Part shown: positions 35,159 through 44,139 of the stretch, in pieces | Layout of the letters: the number at the start of each line of letters is the position of its first letter | How positions within the stretch are numbered: the first letter of the stretch is position 1 | Source: Ilyomonas sp963790435 | GTDB taxonomy: Bacteria; Bacteroidota; Bacteroidia; Chitinophagales; Chitinophagaceae | Direction of reading: 5' to 3' | Assembly: GCA_963790435.1 (NCBI GenBank) | Contig: CAWBOI010000001.1 | Coordinates: 558,001 to 622,000, forward strand | DNA: 64,000 bases | The notes under the pieces: generated by a model | Database searches by the model: none | Seen by the model: only the letters and a program-made list of their open reading frames with translations | What the model was told of the DNA's origin: nothing | Position numbers and translations under genes: made by a program

Positions 35159-35902
35159 ATGACAGAATCAGAACGGATTATTCCAGCCAAAGAACATGTG
35201 TATTTAGATGGCCCGCACAGCCGCGGTTACGAAGCCATTTTTTTGTTGAAAGTAGTGTGGCAATTCTTTCAGGGCATCCGCAAACTGCATTTTGAAAATC
35301 CTTGCATCACTGTGTTTGGTTCGGCAAGGTTTACAGAAAATGATGCGTATTACAAAGCTGCATTCGAATTTGGCAAACGCATAGCCGGCTTAGGTTTCAG
35401 CACCATGACGGGCGGCGGTCCAGGCATTATGGAAGCTGCCAACCGTGGTGCTTTTGAGAACGGCGGCAACAGTATTGGTTGCAACATTGTGCTTCCGCAT
35501 GAACAGAAAGAAAATCCTTACCTGCATAAATCGGTAACGTTCGATTATTTCTTTATCCGCAAAACCTTGCTTATTAAATATTCTTATGCGTTTATTATTC
35601 TGCCCGGCGGCTTTGGGACGATGGATGAATTTTTTGAAACGATAACCTTGGTGCAAACGAAAACGCTTACTCAATTTCCCATTGTTTTGTATGGAAAAGA
35701 ATATTATAAAGAATTGATGGAAACCATTGCTGACATGGCAAAACGCGGCACCATTTCGCCGGAAGATATGAATCTCGTATTGCTTACCGATGACATTGAT
35801 GAAGCGATGCAACACATTTACACCTACATTACTACCAACTACAAAATTGTACCACGCAAACGCTTTTGGTGGCTGTTTGAAGGGGGCAAAAAGGAAGAGT
35901 GA
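35159..35902 (+). CDS. LOG-family (TIGR00730) nucleotide phosphoribohydrolase
   Basis: 247 residues. ITVFGSARFTENDAYY and TMTGGGPGIMEAANRGAFE form the nucleotide-binding region; the catalytic loop is IILPGGFGTMDEFFETITLVQ (PGGFGTMDE, residues 149-157). LOG proteins cleave nucleoside-5'-monophosphates to a free base and ribose phosphate. In bacteria they are often annotated as lysine-decarboxylase-like by mistake. The residues needed for phosphoribohydrolase activity are present. Monocistronic by appearance; a near-copy of the dispersed motif (TTTGTTTTTAC) directly follows its stop. Confidence 0.88.
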   Translation: MTESERIIPAKEHVYLDGPHSRGYEAIFLLKVVWQFFQGIRKLHFENPCITVFGSARFTENDAYYKAAFEFGKRIAGLGFSTMTGGGPGIMEAANRGAFENGGNSIGCNIVLPHEQKENPYLHKSVTFDYFFIRKTLLIKYSYAFIILPGGFGTMDEFFETITLVQTKTLTQFPIVLYGKEYYKELMETIADMAKRGTISPEDMNLVLLTDDIDEAMQHIYTYITTNYKIVPRKRFWWLFEGGKKEE

Positions 35903-35923
35903 GTTTGTTTTTACCCCCTTTTT

Positions 35924-36169
35924 CTATTCCTCACCCGAAGGAGCAGATGTGTTGCTTATTGTGCTTTTGTCTTCATTCATGCCGTCTTTAATATTGGCTT
36001 TATCAGCATCTTCCGTGTCGGCGTTTCCGCTCGTTTTGCCACGGTTCTCATTGTTTTTATCAAAATCATTTTCATTAAAGCTGCCGTAGCCTTGTTCGTA
36101 ACGGTCGGGGTCTTGCCCAAGCACGTTTTTGTTTTCGGTAGAACTCTTATCCTCAATTTTCTTATCCAT
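35924..36169 (-). CDS. Small acidic, low-complexity hypothetical protein
   Basis: 81 residues from ATG 36169 (MDKKIEDKSSTENKNVLG). It is rich in Asp, Glu, Asn, Lys and Ser with almost no hydrophobic residues (GYGSFNENDFDKNNENRGK, DTEDADKANIKDGMNEDKS), so it is likely disordered, soluble and perhaps stress-related. No family recognised. It is convergent with the LOG gene. A TTTGTTTTTGC motif lies 18 bp upstream of the start. The alternative start at 36199 would place that motif inside the gene. Confidence 0.6.
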   Translation of the reverse strand: MDKKIEDKSSTENKNVLGQDPDRYEQGYGSFNENDFDKNNENRGKTSGNADTEDADKANIKDGMNEDKSTISNTSAPSGEE

Positions 36170-36368
36170 AAGATTGTATTTATACTTTTGTTTTTGCATA
36201 AAAATTATACCATGTTGTAAAAGTGGTTGTCACAATTGGATTTGTTATCCTATCTATTTTTTTTAAATCATTCAGAAGTAAAATTTTAAGATCAGCATTT
36301 GAGTAAGTGATGACTTTATCCGCCAAATGACTGGGCTTGGAAAGCATGTAGCAACACCTTACAATAAA

Positions 36369-37124
36369 ATGAAGCTAACAATACAATCACTTTTACCCGA
36401 CAATTCAATTTTGCCCTTTGTTCACAGCTTTTGGATGCTGGAAAACAAGACAGGAAAAGACATTCCGTCAACCATACTGCCGAATGGAATGGTTGATATG
36501 GCACTAATTAAAATAGCTTCGGGAAATTGGGAAATGTTCCTTCGTGGCATTGATACTTTGCCCAGTCAAATAACCATCCTGGCAGACACCAGAATATTTA
36601 CCATAGGACTTAAATTATTAGCGGTAGAATATTTGTTAGGCAATTCAATTAAAGATGTATTGAACGAAGGAAGAAATCTTACAAATGATTTCTGGCAATT
36701 TGAAGAAAGCGACATGAACAGTTTGGAAGATTTTAGCAACAAGGCAACACAAAAAATAAGACTCGTTTCAAATGACAACATTGACAGCCGGAAGAAAAAA
36801 TTGTTTGAATTGATTTACTCATCGCAGGGCTCGATAACAGTAAAAAAACTTTCTAAACAAGTATATTGGAGCAGCCGCCAAATCAATCGTTACTTCAATC
36901 AGCAGTTTGGAATTTCACTCAAAGCCTATTGCAACATTCTTCGTTTCGGCACCTCGTTCAAACACATCAGCGAAGGCAAGCTTTTTCCACAACAGGACTT
37001 TACCGATCAAAATCATTTCATTAAAGAAATTAAGAAATATGCTGGCGTAACGCCAAAAGAATTGAGCAAAAACAAAGATGACCGTTTCATTGACATTACT
37101 GCAATTAAAAATTTCCCTTCTTAA
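36369..37124 (+). CDS. AraC-family transcriptional regulator
   Basis: 251 residues from ATG 36369. The N-terminal sensing domain is of the DUF6597 type (LPDNSILPFVHSFWMLE, STILPNGMVDMALI). The C-terminal double helix-turn-helix includes ITVKKLSKQVYWSSRQINRYF, FGISLKAYCNILRF and the second helix region FTDQNHFIKEIKKYAGVTPKE. It lies 64 bp upstream of the FAD monooxygenase pair on the same strand, so it may regulate them (inference). An in-frame ATG at 36327 would give 14 more residues. Confidence 0.85.
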   Translation: MKLTIQSLLPDNSILPFVHSFWMLENKTGKDIPSTILPNGMVDMALIKIASGNWEMFLRGIDTLPSQITILADTRIFTIGLKLLAVEYLLGNSIKDVLNEGRNLTNDFWQFEESDMNSLEDFSNKATQKIRLVSNDNIDSRKKKLFELIYSSQGSITVKKLSKQVYWSSRQINRYFNQQFGISLKAYCNILRFGTSFKHISEGKLFPQQDFTDQNHFIKEIKKYAGVTPKELSKNKDDRFIDITAIKNFPS

Positions 37125-37187
37125 AAACGGCTGATTTTTACTATTTTCTCTTTCGACTTCTCAACAATTTTGCATTGCGATTAAACA

Positions 37188-38373
37188 ATGCAAATCATGT
37201 TGTTAGAAAATAAAAAAGTCGCCATTGTGGGCGGTGGCCCCGGAGGACTGACATTAGCACGATTGCTTCAACTCAAAGGCGTTGCTGTAAAAGTGTATGA
37301 AAGAGATAAAAACAAATCATTTCGCCAGCAAGGTGCTACGCTCGACTTGCATTACGAATCAGGACTAAAAGCATTAAGAGAAGGCGGATTGATTGAAGAA
37401 TTTAAGAAGGCTTACAGACCCGGTGCAGAAAGAATTACCATTACTGATAACAATGCAATAGTGCACTATACCGAGCGTGACGAAGAACCCATTCAGGATT
37501 TGAATAATGAATATGCACGACCTGAAATTGACCGTGGCCCGCTTCGGGATTTACTCATTGCATCCCTGTATGACAATACGATTGTATGGGATTCAAAATT
37601 TTCAGAACTAAAAGAAAATGGTAATGGCTGGAAGTTGTTTTTTGAAAACGGAACTACTGCCTATGCTGATCTGGTAATTGCAGCAGACGGAGCAAATTCT
37701 AAAGTGAGAAAATATATAACAGACATTCAACCCATATATTCAGGTATTACCATTGTTGAAAGTAATATTTATAACGCTGCGACCAACACGCCTCATTTGT
37801 GGAAACTAACCAATGGAGGAAAAGTTTTTGCATATTGGAACAGCTAAAACTATTGTTCTGAGTGCAAAAGGCGAAGGTTCACTTTCATTTTATACCAGCA
37901 CCAAAGAAACAGAAGAATGGGCAAAAAACCCGGGCATTGATTTTAAAAATATGGAGCAGGTTTTTATTTGGTTTAAACAACGCTTTTCCGATTGGAGTGA
38001 TGAGTGGCATGAATTATTTTTAACCAATGATTCTTACTTTATTGTCCGGCTACAATATCATTTTCCCTCAAATCAATCGTGGCAAACTCTTCCCAACTTA
38101 ACAATGATTGGCGATGCAGCCCATGTAATACCGCCAACCGGCGAAGGCGTGAACCAGGCAATGCGGGATGCACTGGAATTATACGAAACCCTTTGTATAG
38201 AAAATTTCAACACAGTGAAGGAAGCCATTGCCTCATTTGAAAAGAAAATGTGCAGCCGGGCTTCAGCAGAAACCGAAGATGCCTTAAAGATGGTGCAAGC
38301 TATGCACCCCGAAAACAATTTTCAGTATTTGCTCCATTTCTTTAGCGGCTTACATGAGCTGGAAGCGAGATAG
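37188..38373 (+). CDS. FAD-dependent monooxygenase (Tet(X)-related paralogue), frameshifted near 37835
   Basis: About 394 residues once one base near 37833-37836 is removed, joining LTNGGKVFA to IGTAKTIVLSAKGEGSLSF. The N-part has the FAD motif VAIVGGGPGGLTLARLLQ and RQQGATLDLHYESG. The C-part has MIGDAAHVIPPTGEGVNQAM, the second FAD-binding motif. It is clearly related to the complete Tet(X)-like enzyme that follows, but its substrate-side residues differ, so it probably acts on another aromatic or is inactive. The frameshift is single and the halves are otherwise whole. Confidence 0.78.
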
Positions 38374-38431
38374 ATAAATTTGAGTTGTATAATTACTATA
38401 CAGATAACAATATCGAAAAATTGTAAAGAAT

Positions 38432-39571
38432 ATGAACGACCATTTACTTCAACATAAAAAAGTAGCTGTTATTGGCGGGGGACCAGTTGGTCTTACAATG
38501 GCGGTATTGCTGCAGCAAAAAGGGACAGATGTAACTGTTTACGAAAGAGATAAAGACGCACAAACAAGAATTTGGGGTGGTACGCTAGACTTGCATAAAA
38601 GTTCAGGGCAAGAAGCAATGCAAAAAGCAGGATTGTTAGAACGTTATTATGCGATGGCATTGCCCATGGGAATCATCTTTGCTGACGAGGGAGCTAATGT
38701 ATTGTCCACTAAAAAACCTACGCCTGAAAATCAATATGACAATCCGGAGATAAACCGGAACGATTTAAGAAAAATATTGCTCCACAGTTTGGCAAGTGAT
38801 ACAGTTGTTTGGAACAGAAAATTTACAGGCCTTGAAGAACAAACCGGCAAATGGTTATTGCAATTCGAAAATGGCCCGAATGCAGCCGCAGATGTTGTTA
38901 TCATAGCCAATGGAGGAATGTCGAAAGCAAGGAATTATATTACGGATACTGAAGTGGAAGATACCGGCACTTTTATTATTCAGGGAGACGTACCTCAACC
39001 CCAAATGGCTTGTGCGGACTTCTATGAATTGTGCGATGGCAACAGGCTCATGACAGCATACGGGGGCAGTTTGTTAGTTGCCAATCCTTACAATAATAAC
39101 GCATTAACCTATGGTGTAATTTTTAAACAGCCTGAAGAATGGGTTTCTGATAGCGGATTGGATTTTCAGAACAGAGACAGCATTATTGCCTTTCTTTTAA
39201 AAAGGTTTTCAAACTGGAATGAACGATACAAACAATTGTTCCGTTCAACTTCTTTTCTTGTTGGATTGCCAACAAGAAAACTCCCGTTAAACAAGCCCTG
39301 GAAAAAAGATCGTCCCTTGCCGGTAACATTGATTGGAGATGCCGCGCATTTGATGCCGCCATTCGCAGGTCAGGGTGTGAACATCGGGTTGGTGGACGCA
39401 TCCATTTTATCCGATAATCTTACCAATGGAAAATTTGAAACGATAGAAGCTGCGATTAACGACTATGAACAAAGGATGTTTGTTTATGGAACAGAAGCAC
39501 AATTAGAATCAAGTAAGAATGAAATAGAAATGCATCGTCCCGACTTTTCTTTCCGAGAACTTATCCATTAA
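38432..39571 (+). CDS. Tet(X)-like flavin-dependent monooxygenase
   Basis: 379 residues, close in length to Tet(X) (388). FAD motifs are VAVIGGGPVGLTMAVLL (15-20 core) and LIGDAAHLMPPFAGQGVN (D303). From memory of Tet(X), equivalents of its Q192 (Q184), R213 (R205), M215 (M207), G236 (G228), P318 and F319 are kept. H234 is replaced by T226 and F224 by V216. The C-terminal helix NEIEMHRPDFSF is also close. Tet(X) hydroxylates tetracyclines at C11a; whether this homologue does so is unknown because two drug-contact residues differ. It follows a paralogue and an AraC regulator. Confidence 0.82.
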   Translation: MNDHLLQHKKVAVIGGGPVGLTMAVLLQQKGTDVTVYERDKDAQTRIWGGTLDLHKSSGQEAMQKAGLLERYYAMALPMGIIFADEGANVLSTKKPTPENQYDNPEINRNDLRKILLHSLASDTVVWNRKFTGLEEQTGKWLLQFENGPNAAADVVIIANGGMSKARNYITDTEVEDTGTFIIQGDVPQPQMACADFYELCDGNRLMTAYGGSLLVANPYNNNALTYGVIFKQPEEWVSDSGLDFQNRDSIIAFLLKRFSNWNERYKQLFRSTSFLVGLPTRKLPLNKPWKKDRPLPVTLIGDAAHLMPPFAGQGVNIGLVDASILSDNLTNGKFETIEAAINDYEQRMFVYGTEAQLESSKNEIEMHRPDFSFRELIH

Positions 39572-39889
39572 TTTAAGCAATGATTTTCTTGATTAACATT
39601 GTTAGTAATCATACTGACCATTGTGCATGATACAGGCTTCGAAGACACGAATCCTGCATTAAAAAACATTACTACAAAAGTTGCAAATAAATGGGAGATC
39701 ATCCCACAATCTCACCAATATACAACCACATAAGTGCATTGTAAAAGCACGTAATTTTTTATACCCCGAATCCTTACATTTGAATTTCGTTTCTTTATAA
39801 CAACGATAATAACAGATAGCTACTTCGCCAAGTCCTCAATCATTGCTATTCAAACAAACAGAAAAGAAATCACTAAGCATAAAATAACG
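39572..39889. other. Intergenic stretch without a convincing gene
   Basis: 318 bp between the Tet(X)-like gene and the arr remnant. A short plus-strand frame near 39600-39732 (LTIVHDTGFEDTNPALKNI) has no recognised relative and may be a gene remnant. No RNA gene or strong hairpin seen. Confidence 0.5.
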
Positions 39890-40336
39890 ATGAAAACAAA
39901 CAGCGATCAGAATGACGAGAAACTTTATCATGCACGAAAGTCAATCTAAAGCCGGGCGACCCGATTGCACAGGCTACCAATCGAATTATGGCAAAAGTAA
40001 AGGGGGTCCTATGTGTATTTAACCGCTACTTTGGAGGCAGCTACCTCGGGAGCCGAACTTGCCCAGGTTGAAGAACGTGGAAGAATTTATATAGTAGAGC
40101 CAACAGGTTTCTATGAAGATGATCCGAACCTGACAGACAAGAAATTTCCCGGCAATCCAACAAAATTATACCGTACCAAATTTCCACTTCGGGTAACGGG
40201 TGAGGTTACGGATTGGCAAGGTCATTCTCCGGAACAACTCAAAGCTATGTTGGTCATCTCGAGCACCCAATCCCGACTCGCGCATAACGCTCGATACCGA
40301 AACGGATTCGCTTGGTATGCCGAGGGTGAAGCTTAA
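39890..40336 (+). pseudogene. arr: Arr-type rifamycin ADP-ribosyltransferase, multiply frameshifted
   Basis: Pieces of one Arr protein occur in successive frames. EKLYH (about 39917-39931) is followed, after a missing G, by GTKVNLKPGDPIA; then come GYQSNYGKSKGG and YLTATLEAATSGAELAQVEE. The long tail IYIVEPTGFYEDDPNLTDKK, FPGNPTKLYRTKFPLRVTGE and VTDWQGHSPEQLKAM is diagnostic. At least three indels (near 39932, 39970 and 40000) break the frame. After KAM the reading runs into an unrelated gene remnant, so the native stop is gone. Intact Arr enzymes inactivate rifampicin by ADP-ribosylation; this copy cannot be functional as written. Confidence 0.82.
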
Positions 40337-40697
40337 CTGGGTGCTTACCCCGCTTGAAAAAAATAGCTTGCGGCTGATTAACAGAATCATTGGCCAGGAA
40401 GCGGGTCGTGCTTCAATGGGCAGGGTGAAAGTGTATGATTATTTGCAGGACGAGGAAGATGAAACCTGGCCTTCCTTTACCGGCGGCGGCTGGCATCACA
40501 TGGGCACAACACGCATAAGTGCCGATCCCAAACAAGGCGTTGTAGATGCAGATTGCAAGCTGCACAGCCTGCACAATCTATATGTTGCCGGTGCATCGTG
40601 CTATGTTACTGCTGGTGCTGTGAATCCTACGCTTACTTTACTCTCATTTACCATTCGCTTAGTCGATCACTTAAAACAAAAGATAGCGCATTCATAA
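40260..40697 (+). pseudogene. C-terminal remnant of a GMC-family oxidoreductase
   Basis: The frame from about 40260 reads RAPNPDSRITLDTETDSLGM, then GGGWHHMGTTRISADPKQG and NLYVAGASCYVTAGAVNPTL, ending at 40697. These are the C-terminal active-site His (HHMGTTR) and the closing FAD motif of GMC oxidoreductases (glucose/choline dehydrogenase type). Only about 145 of the usual 550 residues are present; the FAD-binding N-terminus is missing, and the upstream sequence is arr in another frame. The junction at 40246-40262 therefore marks a deletion or rearrangement. Confidence 0.82.
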
Positions 40698-40767
40698 TGA
40701 TAGAATGCTGGATGGCAACTTATGAAACGGTCTGCTTACATTTATCTGTCAAACCAAATTTTCACAT

Positions 40768-41082
40768 ATGAGACATGCTTATCTTTTACTGATTTCCCTG
40801 GAGAAATACCGCAATGGCATAGAGTTGCTGCACATCAAAGAAATGCCGGATAACGTACCGACAGGTATGTTCACTGGTGCTGACTTCATGCCGCCCGAGA
40901 TGCCCGCTCAAAATTGGGTGCCTATCGGCAAAGATAAAATTGATTACAAGGCGGTATTTCAGAAACGGAAACAGATTGGTATGAAATGGTACATTCTGGA
41001 GATGGATAAGTACAACGGAGACGTTTACGCCGTCGTGGATTCATCAATTGCTTATATTCGAAAGGAGAAATTATTGCAATGA
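40768..41082 (+). pseudogene. C-terminal remnant of a sugar-phosphate isomerase/epimerase (xylose-isomerase-like TIM barrel)
   Basis: From about 40797 the frame reads LEKYRNGIELLHIKEMPDNV, then NWVPIGKDKIDYKAVFQKRK, MKWYILEMDKYNGDVYAVVD and SSIAYIRKEKLLQ. This is the final quarter of the family pattern (HxKD-like HIKE, then GxGxIDY and the late Glu/Asp metal ligand). No N-terminal barrel is present upstream. Such epimerases are often encoded beside GMC oxidoreductases in Bacteroidota, as here, so the two stumps may come from one original locus. Confidence 0.7.
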
Positions 41083-41117
41083 TAGGTTGAAGTACAAGTT
41101 TCTCTTCCCCAATGTCC

Positions 41118-41157
41118 TATATCCTTTGAGGTGCGATGGCGCACCTCAAAGGATATA
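41118..41157. repeat. Perfect 18-bp hairpin
   Basis: TATATCCTTTGAGGTGCG (41118-41135) and CGCACCTCAAAGGATATA (41140-41157) are exact reverse complements with a 4-base ATGG loop. It follows the epimerase remnant by 36 bp. No U-tract follows, so it is not a standard terminator. Confidence 0.8.
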
Positions 41158-41176
41158 AGCTAAATGAGTTAAGTGA

Positions 41177-41470
41177 TTGAGAATAAGACAACCATTCTTT
41201 TTGGTTTTACCGCTTTTTTTTGCGGCTTTTTTATCTTCTCAACTTCTGCCATTAACTCAAAAAGTAAAAGTAGCAGTGCTTTGTCCTTTGTATTTCGATT
41301 CGGCTTTCAACGATTATTCTTACAAATTGGGCAACAACAATATTTCAAAATACATATTGACCAGACTTGATTTTTACAACGTCGTAATGCATGACATTGC
41401 TCAACAAAGAAAACATCAATGCCGAAGTTCTATTGACATGCCTTCACAAATGCTGAAGCGTTGCGTGTAA
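41177..41470 (+). pseudogene. 5' remnant of a secreted ABC-type substrate-binding protein
   Basis: TTG-initiated frame with a hydrophobic leader (FFLVLPLFFAAFLSSQ), then KVKVAVLCPLYFDSAFNDYS and KLGNNNISKYILTRLDFYNV. This resembles the mature N-terminus of amino-acid-type substrate-binding proteins in this phylum. After about residue 75 the similarity ends (QQRKHQCRSSIDM) and the frame stops, with no continuation in the other frames before the DsrE gene. So this is a truncated stump. The identification rests on recalled pattern only. Confidence 0.55.
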
Positions 41471-41570
41471 TTAAGTCGTTTCAAATTCGATATACAGGAT
41501 AGACTAACATCAGTAAATACACTGATTTGATTGGCGATTATATTTGTGGTTTATAAGCTAAATTCAAAAT

Positions 41571-42008
41571 ATGCTCCGCAAAAGTTTTTTAAACAAATTT
41601 CTTCTGTTACCTTTTCTTGGCACAAGTTCCATTCAGGGAGACAAAAAATTGAAAATATTTTTTAAAAGTGCCTGGGGTTCCGATGACCCTACGAAAGCCT
41701 GTTTTCCATTCCTCCATGGGAACGCACTCGCAGAAGCCGGACATGAAGTACAAATATTTTTGCTGGGCGAGGGAGTAAGCCTGATGCGAGATAGTACCTT
41801 AAATGCCATAACACCTGTTGGCTGGCCTCCATTGAAGGAAATATTGCCCAAAGTGCTGGACAATAAAATCCAAATTTATGCCTGCGGCGCCTGTTGTAAA
41901 GCCCGGGGAATTGTGGACACTGACCTGACCAATAAGAATGCTAAGTTTGGCAATCCCAAAATCTTTGTTGAACTAACAGAATGGAGTGATAAAATTATTA
42001 CGGAATAG
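41571..42008 (+). CDS. DsrE-family protein
   Basis: 145 residues. After an N-terminal hydrophobic stretch (FLNKFLLLPFLGTSS) comes a DsrE/F fold: LKIFFKSAWGSDDPTKACFP, NALAEAGHEVQIFLLGEGVS and VLDNKIQIYACGACCKARGI with a CxxC-like pair. DsrE-like proteins act in sulfur or thiol chemistry, but this subgroup has no defined substrate. Intact and complete, unlike its upstream neighbours. The leader may be a signal peptide. Confidence 0.78.
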   Translation: MLRKSFLNKFLLLPFLGTSSIQGDKKLKIFFKSAWGSDDPTKACFPFLHGNALAEAGHEVQIFLLGEGVSLMRDSTLNAITPVGWPPLKEILPKVLDNKIQIYACGACCKARGIVDTDLTNKNAKFGNPKIFVELTEWSDKIITE

Positions 42009-42368
42009 CATAAAACACTCGGCTACCAATTTTATTAAAAAGATTACATCCAATATAGGGTTTAGCATTATTGGGGCAGGTTGTTGTTAGCTTCGACTGT
42101 AGTTCGTTATCAGCTTCAGTTGTGAGCTGAAGTTTTTCACAATATCCCAACAACGCCAAGTCCTGTTTGTTACCTCTAATCGTAACAGATAGCCCAACAG
42201 ATCCAAGAAAAGACATCTTCTAACAATACAATATCAATGAAAACAAAGGAACTTGGTATTGAGGCAATTGAAGACTGGGTAAATAGGAAGCATAAGCGGG
42301 TGCTTGCGCTGAAGCGAAATAAATTCTTGCCTTTACCAATTCTTCGTTATTCGATAACACTCTTCATC
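42009..42368. other. Intergenic stretch without a convincing gene
   Basis: 360 bp between the DsrE gene and the convergent GH13 gene. Short frames exist on both strands (a minus-strand one at 41998-42216, a plus-strand one from 42237) but neither has a recognised family or a good start context. They may be remnants continuing the degraded tract to the left. Confidence 0.45.
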
Positions 42369-43967
42369 CTAACTTTTCAATCTCATCACCACGCCTTCAT
42401 CACCTTCCAAACTCAATGTATTTTCGTACACGTTTCCTTCCAGTTCAGGCGAAGAAGCTACCACCACTTCACCTCTAAAAGTAAAATGAGGCGGCGTGAA
42501 ATAAGCCGGACGATGTGTAAGGTTCAATACAATCAAAAACGAAGAAGTTTTGTTTTTGCGCAAATAAGCCAGCAACTGCGTATCGGAATAAACAGGCGTA
42601 TAAGAACCACTGTTTAAAGCCGCTTCTTCTTGCCGCAAATGGATAAGCTTTTTGTATAAAGAAAGTACAGAATAAGGATTGCCGCTTTCTACTTCCACAT
42701 TTTGTCGGGCGTAGCTTTTGTGCAAACGAAGCCAGGGCTTTGCTTCGCTGAAACCCGCACTGGCACTAGTATTCCATTGCATCGGTGTTCTGCATGGGTC
42801 GCGGCTCAAATGCTTGTCGGGCATGTTCACACCTTGCGGGTCAACCACTTCATCCGGCGGAATGGCAACATCGCTCATACCGATTTCATCGCCATAATAA
42901 ATAGTGGGTGTGCCGCGCAACGTAAGCAGCAGCATGGCAGCAATGCGTGCCTGCTGCAAGCCTACGCGGCTGGCAATGCGTGGCTGATCGTGATTGCCCA
43001 ATACCCAATTAGGCCAGCCATTTTGCGGCAAAGCGCCTTCATATTCATCAATGGCGGCGGCTATCAGATTCGCCTGCCATTGTATGGAAAGCAACAGGAA
43101 ATTAAAAGGCAGGTTTGCACCATTGTTGTTTTTGCCATAATACATCATCAGTTTGTGAATGGGCAAATAAATTTCACCAATCATCATGCGTTCACTGTAT
43201 TCATCCAGCACGCTACGCATCTTTTCTACAATGCCCTGCACTTCGGTTTGATCGGTTGAATATACATGCAGCAGTTTATCGTAGGTTGCCATCTGTGGCT
43301 GGTAGGCCGGGTTGGCGGGTTCATCACGCCATTGCGCATCTTTTATTAAATGCCATATCACATCAACCCGAAAACCATCTACGCCTTTGTCTAACCAAAA
43401 CCGCATTACGTTTAACATCGCTTGCTGTACTTCGGGGTTGCGCCAGTTCAGGTCGGGCTGCTCTTTTAAAAAAGCATGATAATAATATTGCTTTGTGCTA
43501 TCGTTCCACTCCCAGGCAGTGCCACCAAAAGCCGACAGCCAGTTGTTGGGTGCGCTACCATCTTCTTTTGCATCTTTCCAAATGTACCAATCGCGTTTGG
43601 GACTGTTTTTCGATGAACGTGATTCGATGAACCAGGGATGCTGATCGGATGTATGATTGGGAACAAAATCAAGTATGAGTTTCATGTTGCGTTGATGAAC
43701 TTCGGAAAGCAATGTATCAAAGTCATTCATGTTGCCAAATAAAGAATTGATGGCTTCATAATCAGAAATGTCGTACCCGAAATCTTTCATTGGCGATGGA
43801 TAAATGGGCGATAGCCAAACAGCAGTAACACCTAAGTTCTGCAAGTAATCCAACCTCGAAATAATGCCCTGTAAATCTCCAACTCCATCGTTGTTGCTGT
43901 CCTGAAAAGAACGCGGATACACCTGGTAAATGATGCCTGTTTGCCACCACAACAATTGTTCGTTCAT
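42369..43967 (-). CDS. GH13 alpha-glucosidase / oligo-1,6-glucosidase
   Basis: 532 residues from ATG 43967 (MNEQLLWWQTGIIYQVYPRS). The (beta/alpha)8 GH13 domain has DFVPNHTSD (region I), GFRVDVIWH with nucleophile D202 (region II), MIGEIYLPI with acid/base E265 (region III) and VLGNHDQPR with D327 (region IV). It is of the GH13_23/30-like alpha-glucosidase type. No signal peptide, so a cytosolic enzyme trimming maltose or isomaltose-type oligosaccharides. An upstream in-frame ATG at 44006 is less likely; the dispersed TTTGTTTTTGC motif lies between the two. Confidence 0.9.
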   Translation of the reverse strand: MNEQLLWWQTGIIYQVYPRSFQDSNNDGVGDLQGIISRLDYLQNLGVTAVWLSPIYPSPMKDFGYDISDYEAINSLFGNMNDFDTLLSEVHQRNMKLILDFVPNHTSDQHPWFIESRSSKNSPKRDWYIWKDAKEDGSAPNNWLSAFGGTAWEWNDSTKQYYYHAFLKEQPDLNWRNPEVQQAMLNVMRFWLDKGVDGFRVDVIWHLIKDAQWRDEPANPAYQPQMATYDKLLHVYSTDQTEVQGIVEKMRSVLDEYSERMMIGEIYLPIHKLMMYYGKNNNGANLPFNFLLLSIQWQANLIAAAIDEYEGALPQNGWPNWVLGNHDQPRIASRVGLQQARIAAMLLLTLRGTPTIYYGDEIGMSDVAIPPDEVVDPQGVNMPDKHLSRDPCRTPMQWNTSASAGFSEAKPWLRLHKSYARQNVEVESGNPYSVLSLYKKLIHLRQEEAALNSGSYTPVYSDTQLLAYLRKNKTSSFLIVLNLTHRPAYFTPPHFTFRGEVVVASSPELEGNVYENTLSLEGDEGVVMRLKS

Positions 43968-44139
43968 GTTCTCTTTTGTTTTTGCCACTTTTTTAGGAAA
44001 GAACATGCCAAAGTATGTGAGAGGTACGATGCGGGATGTGAGGGATGGATTGCTCTGATTTTAATTCAAAACAAAACTGTACTTGTTATGCACATTCGGC
44101 TGCATAAACAAAAACCCTTACCTTCCGAAAAAATAACTT

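Noticed and set aside
41998..42216. 72-codon minus-strand frame between the DsrE and GH13 genes
   Set aside because: It overlaps the DsrE stop region, has no recognised family and no good start context; kept only as part of the uninformative gap.
42702..43630. Long plus-strand open frames opposite the GH13 gene
   Set aside because: They are antisense shadows of a well-supported glucosidase and have no domain similarity.
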